From positions 1,550,001-1,614,000 of the forward strand of contig NZ_WBVQ01000001.1 of assembly GCF_008933165.1 (NCBI RefSeq): a stretch of 64,000 bases of DNA, read 5' to 3'. Every line of letters starts with the position of its first letter. Position 1 is the first letter of the stretch. The DNA is from Phaeocystidibacter marisrubri (GTDB lineage Bacteria; Bacteroidota; Bacteroidia; Flavobacteriales; Schleiferiaceae). Positions 60,762 to 64,000 of this stretch are shown here, piece after piece. Below the pieces are notes generated by a model. That model saw only the letters and a program-made list of their open reading frames with translations. It was not told the DNA's origin and made no database searches. The position numbers and the translations under genes are program-made.

Positions 60762-63700
60762 TTATTGCAGAGTCACTCTTCTATTCACAATATGTGAGCC
60801 GGACTGAATTCTGACAATGTAAACTCCCTTAGGAAGCTTGCTCAAGTCGAATTGACCGTTGTAAGAGTTGATTCTACCAAGCTGTTCACTAATCACTTCC
60901 TGACCTTGAACGTTGATGATAGATACACTCACTTCACTGTTGTTATCCAAGTTGAAGTCGAGTGTTACTACACCACCTGTAGGGTTAGGGAAGATATTTA
61001 GCGTACGGCTAAGTTCACTTTCCACAATGGAGATGTTGACGTCGAATGTTACCGTGTCTGTTACACTTCCACAGTCATTGTAAGCGGTCACGATGACCAT
61101 CTTCACACCACCGGAAGTATAAATCGCATTCACATCGGTTGTAGACGCTGTCATTGCATCATCCAAATCCCAATAAACACTATCCGCGTTAGCAGCACCG
61201 GAAACCAGTGATACATAACCAGCAGAAGCAGTCACCGAGTCGATGGTATACGCCGCGTTAAGCGATGGTAGTGGACCATTTGCGGTAGTAACTGCAACCG
61301 GACCAACAAACGTTGTATCGCCGTTACACTCGTTACCCACGTAGAACTCATACGCTGTATTCGCCATTAGGCCAGAAACAGTGTAAGGAGCCGCTACATT
61401 CATGATCGTACCAGAACCCATGGTGAATCCTGCAGGACCGTACTCAAGGATAGAAGTAGGCTCAGAAGAGCTCCAATCCAATTCAACCGTAGTACAAGTC
61501 ACGTTCGTTGAATTAAATCCAGCTGGTGACGGACATACACAGAAGTTATCAATGTAGTAGTTCGGAGTTTGACCAGTATTCGCAGCAGCGTAGAAATTCA
61601 CCGCGTTAAATTGGTCACCGAAGTTCACACTACCCAAAGAGAACTGCCATCCTACGTTCGTTACCGAACCGTTTACAACAATCCATGCGGTATCGTTATC
61701 AAGATCAATGTGATGCTCGATCGTGTTCCAACCTGTTGTGTTGAATTGGTATGTACCAATTACAGCAGAACTATTGGTGCCACCATTAACTGTTGCCGTA
61801 CCGTTTGCATCCATGTAAACTTCAATCGCCCAAACGTTAGTCGGACCAGTGTAGTTATGAAGGATGTTGTAGTAACCACCTGCACCTGTTGCCAAGGCAA
61901 AGTCGAAGGAAACCACAGCAGCACCTGAATTAATTGTATCGAATACACCCACCACGTCGCTAGTACTGTTTGTACCTGTTTCGTGAATGTGCATGGCTTG
62001 AGAACCTAGGAAGCTAACTACCTCGCCATCTTGTGCTTTGGTGTTGTTCCAACCGCTCCAAAGAACAGACTGTTCATCAACCAAACCAGTGTTGTACGCC
62101 TCGAAGTCGTCACATGGAATTGGAGTCAATTCAATCTTGAATGGACCTGTCCACATACCGGTATCGTTCGCACCACAAATTGGGCGGATGTACATCTCTT
62201 GTTGCAAGTTAGTAGGCAAGCCACTGAAGGTATACGAGCTACCTGTTGCAGCTACCGAAGTACCTGATCCCATGGCAAATCCACCTGAACCGTACTCAAT
62301 TTCATACGTCTGACCTGTTACCGTTGGAGTCCAGTTCGCAGTAGAACCAGTAGTGCTCACAGCGGTAAAGTTGATCGCATTGATTTGAGGACAAGTAGGT
62401 GCTTCGCGGATTGAGATATCATCTAGTGACATGTCACTATAGTAGTTACTACCTCTTTCACCAATAAAGCGTACTTGAATAGTATCTGAGCTGAACGTAT
62501 TCAACAATACTGTTTTTTCCAACCAAGGGTCAGAGCCAGCAGATTGTTGTTGACCGATAATTGAATCTACGCGCATCCAAGTCATACCGGCTGCATCGCG
62601 AGCTTCAACATAAAGGTTACCCATAGTTTGACCGTACATGTGGTACCAGAAACTTAGTTCTGGAACGTTCAAAGCACTTGCATCAACCCATGGACCTTGG
62701 AATACAGCTGTGTCTCCCAATGAGCCACCACTACATTCTAGGTACACATACATACCACCTGTGCTACCATTCAAAGTATGGTCATAGAATGGACCTGTAC
62801 TCAATGAGTTCTCATTTGCACCAGAAGCATCTTCCGTTTCCCAACGTGGCATAGTAGAACCGCTGTTGTAGAAGTTCCAACAGTTTTCCAAAGAACCTGT
62901 TGAAATCTGACCTGGCGAAAGAACTTCCAAATCCGTGAAGTATGGAGCACTAAATCCAGAAGGACAAAGCGTACCGAAGCAGAACGGACCCACTGTTGAA
63001 GAAGAATCCATACCACTAGGACAAATTTCAGTGACATAGTAGCAGAATGCAGAAGCACTTGCCAAACCAGAAATCGTCACAGTATCATTTGTGGCCATCA
63101 TTGAAGTACCCTGACCTGGCATAAATCCAGGAGCACCGTATTCAACATACCAAGTAGTGGCACCAGAAGTACCTTCTGTCCAGAATACATCTGCACTTGT
63201 AGAAGTTTCATTAAATGCACCTAGGCTTGAAGGACTAGCACATGCTGGCTTCTTGTAAATCTGAACATCGTCAACGAACACATCCGGACCAAAGTCAGAG
63301 TGCGCGAAGAATCCAACTTGAATGGTATCACCTGCTTGGAAATCCAAACCGATGTATTCCGTTGCACCAGAACCTGGAACGGTTGTTCCCGCACCGTCGG
63401 CAGAACCGAACGCCTGACCTGCTCTACTCCATACAACGGTCCAAGGACCACCAACAGCTCTTACGCGAACTTGCATAGAGTCGTATGGATAAGATGTAGC
63501 ATATTGGTTAGAGTGCGACCATTTGAAGCTCAACTCAGCACTATCTGTAAGTACTACAAGTGGAGTTGTCATTTCATAATCTACATCATTTCTTGACCAG
63601 AAATCAGCTTCAGCCCACCCTGGATAACTGATCCACGGGTAATCACCGTTGTCAATATCCATACATGCAGGAGGCCAAGAACTATAGTCCTCGAAATAAG

Positions 63701-64000
63701 GCATGGTGTAAGGAAGACATAGTGTAGTGAATTGAACTGGACCTGTCCAGAAACTCACGTCACCCACTCCACAGCTATCGCGTACCCAAACATTATACGT
63801 AGTGTTGTCGGTCAAACCGGTCAACGTTACAGTATCGTTTGTTGCATTCATCCAAGTTGCAGGAGGAACTAGTGTAGTAGACGCAGGACCGTAAGCAATG
63901 TTGAAGTTGCTTGCTCCACCTGGACTGAAGTAAATCACACCAGAATTAGATGTTGCAGAAGCTTGTAGATAATCTACAGAATAAGGCTCCGGACAAGATG
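60762..64000 (-). CDS. Large multi-domain T9SS surface protein, N terminus outside window
   Basis: At least 1079 residues; the frame is open across the right edge (it still reads through SCPEPYSVDYLQ at 63998-63963), so the true start is beyond 64000. Repeated fibronectin-type III modules (ITALNFTAVS-like starts, each with TxYxxWVRxxC or AxEFYVGNEC) alternate with jelly-roll/MAM-like segments (PYFEDYSSWPP, PYFTDLEVLSPG, CDDFEAYNTG). A PKD-like domain precedes the T9SS type A tail (IFPNPTGGVVTLDF ... PKGVYIVRIQS). Many short Thr/Ser/Gly stretches suggest adhesion. Could be an adhesin or sugar-binding protein. Confidence 0.87.
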   Translation of the reverse strand, partial: SCPEPYSVDYLQASATSNSGVIYFSPGGASNFNIAYGPASTTLVPPATWMNATNDTVTLTGLTDNTTYNVWVRDSCGVGDVSFWTGPVQFTTLCLPYTMPYFEDYSSWPPACMDIDNGDYPWISYPGWAEADFWSRNDVDYEMTTPLVVLTDSAELSFKWSHSNQYATSYPYDSMQVRVRAVGGPWTVVWSRAGQAFGSADGAGTTVPGSGATEYIGLDFQAGDTIQVGFFAHSDFGPDVFVDDVQIYKKPACASPSSLGAFNETSTSADVFWTEGTSGATTWYVEYGAPGFMPGQGTSMMATNDTVTISGLASASAFCYYVTEICPSGMDSSSTVGPFCFGTLCPSGFSAPYFTDLEVLSPGQISTGSLENCWNFYNSGSTMPRWETEDASGANENSLSTGPFYDHTLNGSTGGMYVYLECSGGSLGDTAVFQGPWVDASALNVPELSFWYHMYGQTMGNLYVEARDAAGMTWMRVDSIIGQQQSAGSDPWLEKTVLLNTFSSDTIQVRFIGERGSNYYSDMSLDDISIREAPTCPQINAINFTAVSTTGSTANWTPTVTGQTYEIEYGSGGFAMGSGTSVAATGSSYTFSGLPTNLQQEMYIRPICGANDTGMWTGPFKIELTPIPCDDFEAYNTGLVDEQSVLWSGWNNTKAQDGEVVSFLGSQAMHIHETGTNSTSDVVGVFDTINSGAAVVSFDFALATGAGGYYNILHNYTGPTNVWAIEVYMDANGTATVNGGTNSSAVIGTYQFNTTGWNTIEHHIDLDNDTAWIVVNGSVTNVGWQFSLGSVNFGDQFNAVNFYAAANTGQTPNYYIDNFCVCPSPAGFNSTNVTCTTVELDWSSSEPTSILEYGPAGFTMGSGTIMNVAAPYTVSGLMANTAYEFYVGNECNGDTTFVGPVAVTTANGPLPSLNAAYTIDSVTASAGYVSLVSGAANADSVYWDLDDAMTASTTDVNAIYTSGGVKMVIVTAYNDCGSVTDTVTFDVNISIVESELSRTLNIFPNPTGGVVTLDFNLDNNSEVSVSIINVQGQEVISEQLGRINSYNGQFDLSKLPKGVYIVRIQSGSHIVNRRVTLQ

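Overview
The window reads as a chromosomal segment of a marine-type Bacteroidota, most likely order Flavobacteriales. Four large secreted proteins end in type IX secretion (T9SS) sorting domains. Many start sites are preceded by the Bacteroidota promoter element TAnnTTTG instead of a sigma-70 -10 box. The gene content also fits: BT_3928-like DoxX protein, DUF1599, DUF2027-Smr, BshB1, POT transporter paired with DPP-IV, and an NrtR-type Nudix regulator. GC looks moderate (mid 40s by eye). I see no integrase, IS element, phage gene or CRISPR array; this is mostly core genome with a few accessory islands (arsenic cassette, BlaI/BlaR pair, TonB receptor operon).

Layout. 1-510: intergenic DNA with a period-9 repeat array, a terminator and tRNA-Arg(ACG). 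509-9776 (minus): a run of genes DUF1599, DoxX-like, DppB-like permease, tpiA, prmA, a 1479-residue secreted protein of unknown function, and clpS. 9826-11472 (plus): folP and the diadenylate cyclase gene cdaA. 11437-16635 (minus): comEC, spoIID-like, lpxB, a small membrane protein and surE. 16727-26223: YugP-like protease, SulP transporter, rluF, BlaR1/BlaI pair, a T9SS protein, an M90-type peptidase and a GlcD-type oxidase. 26274-30301 (plus): DPP-IV peptidase followed by a POT di/tripeptide transporter, a peptide-scavenging pair. 30385-33401: thioredoxin-like protein, a conserved small protein, and the arsenic operon arsR-arsC-acr3. 33532-38742: lipoprotein plus BNR-repeat T9SS protein, divergent from a TonB receptor operon with two palindromes in its promoter. 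38743-39324: a 580-base gene-free region with a period-7 and a second period-9 array. 39325-47643: trxB, Nudix regulator, trxA, tRNA-His, YeiH, a glycosyltransferase, bshB1, gpx, and an ECF sigma factor overlapping a membrane-anchored beta-barrel protein. 47885-58136: T9SS PKD protein, then ccmB and a long plus-strand run ccmC-ccmD-ccmE-ccmF-DUF2520-kdsC-like-ubiA-like-maf-nhaC. 58099-64000 (minus): corA, a small membrane protein, RNase P RNA, a DUF2027-Smr protein and a very large T9SS protein that runs off the window.

How genes work together. CcmB, CcmC, CcmD, CcmE and CcmF form a System I cytochrome c maturation set; CcmE carries Cys instead of the canonical heme-binding His (CxxxY). TrxA, TrxB, BshB1 and Gpx contribute to thiol redox balance. 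ArsR-ArsC-Acr3 is a complete arsenate reduction and efflux operon with a clear operator. LpxB and the KdsC-like phosphatase serve lipopolysaccharide synthesis.

The signals least explained by gene families are (i) the period-9 arrays at two loci 39 kb apart with the same consensus CTnAAACnC, one fused to a period-7 array; (ii) the sigma factor / beta-barrel pair; (iii) three genes whose TAnnTTTG box lies exactly 4 bases before ATG, implying leaderless mRNAs; and (iv) the 1479-residue secreted protein next to clpS. I did not find a clear defence system or other wholly new multi-gene machine.
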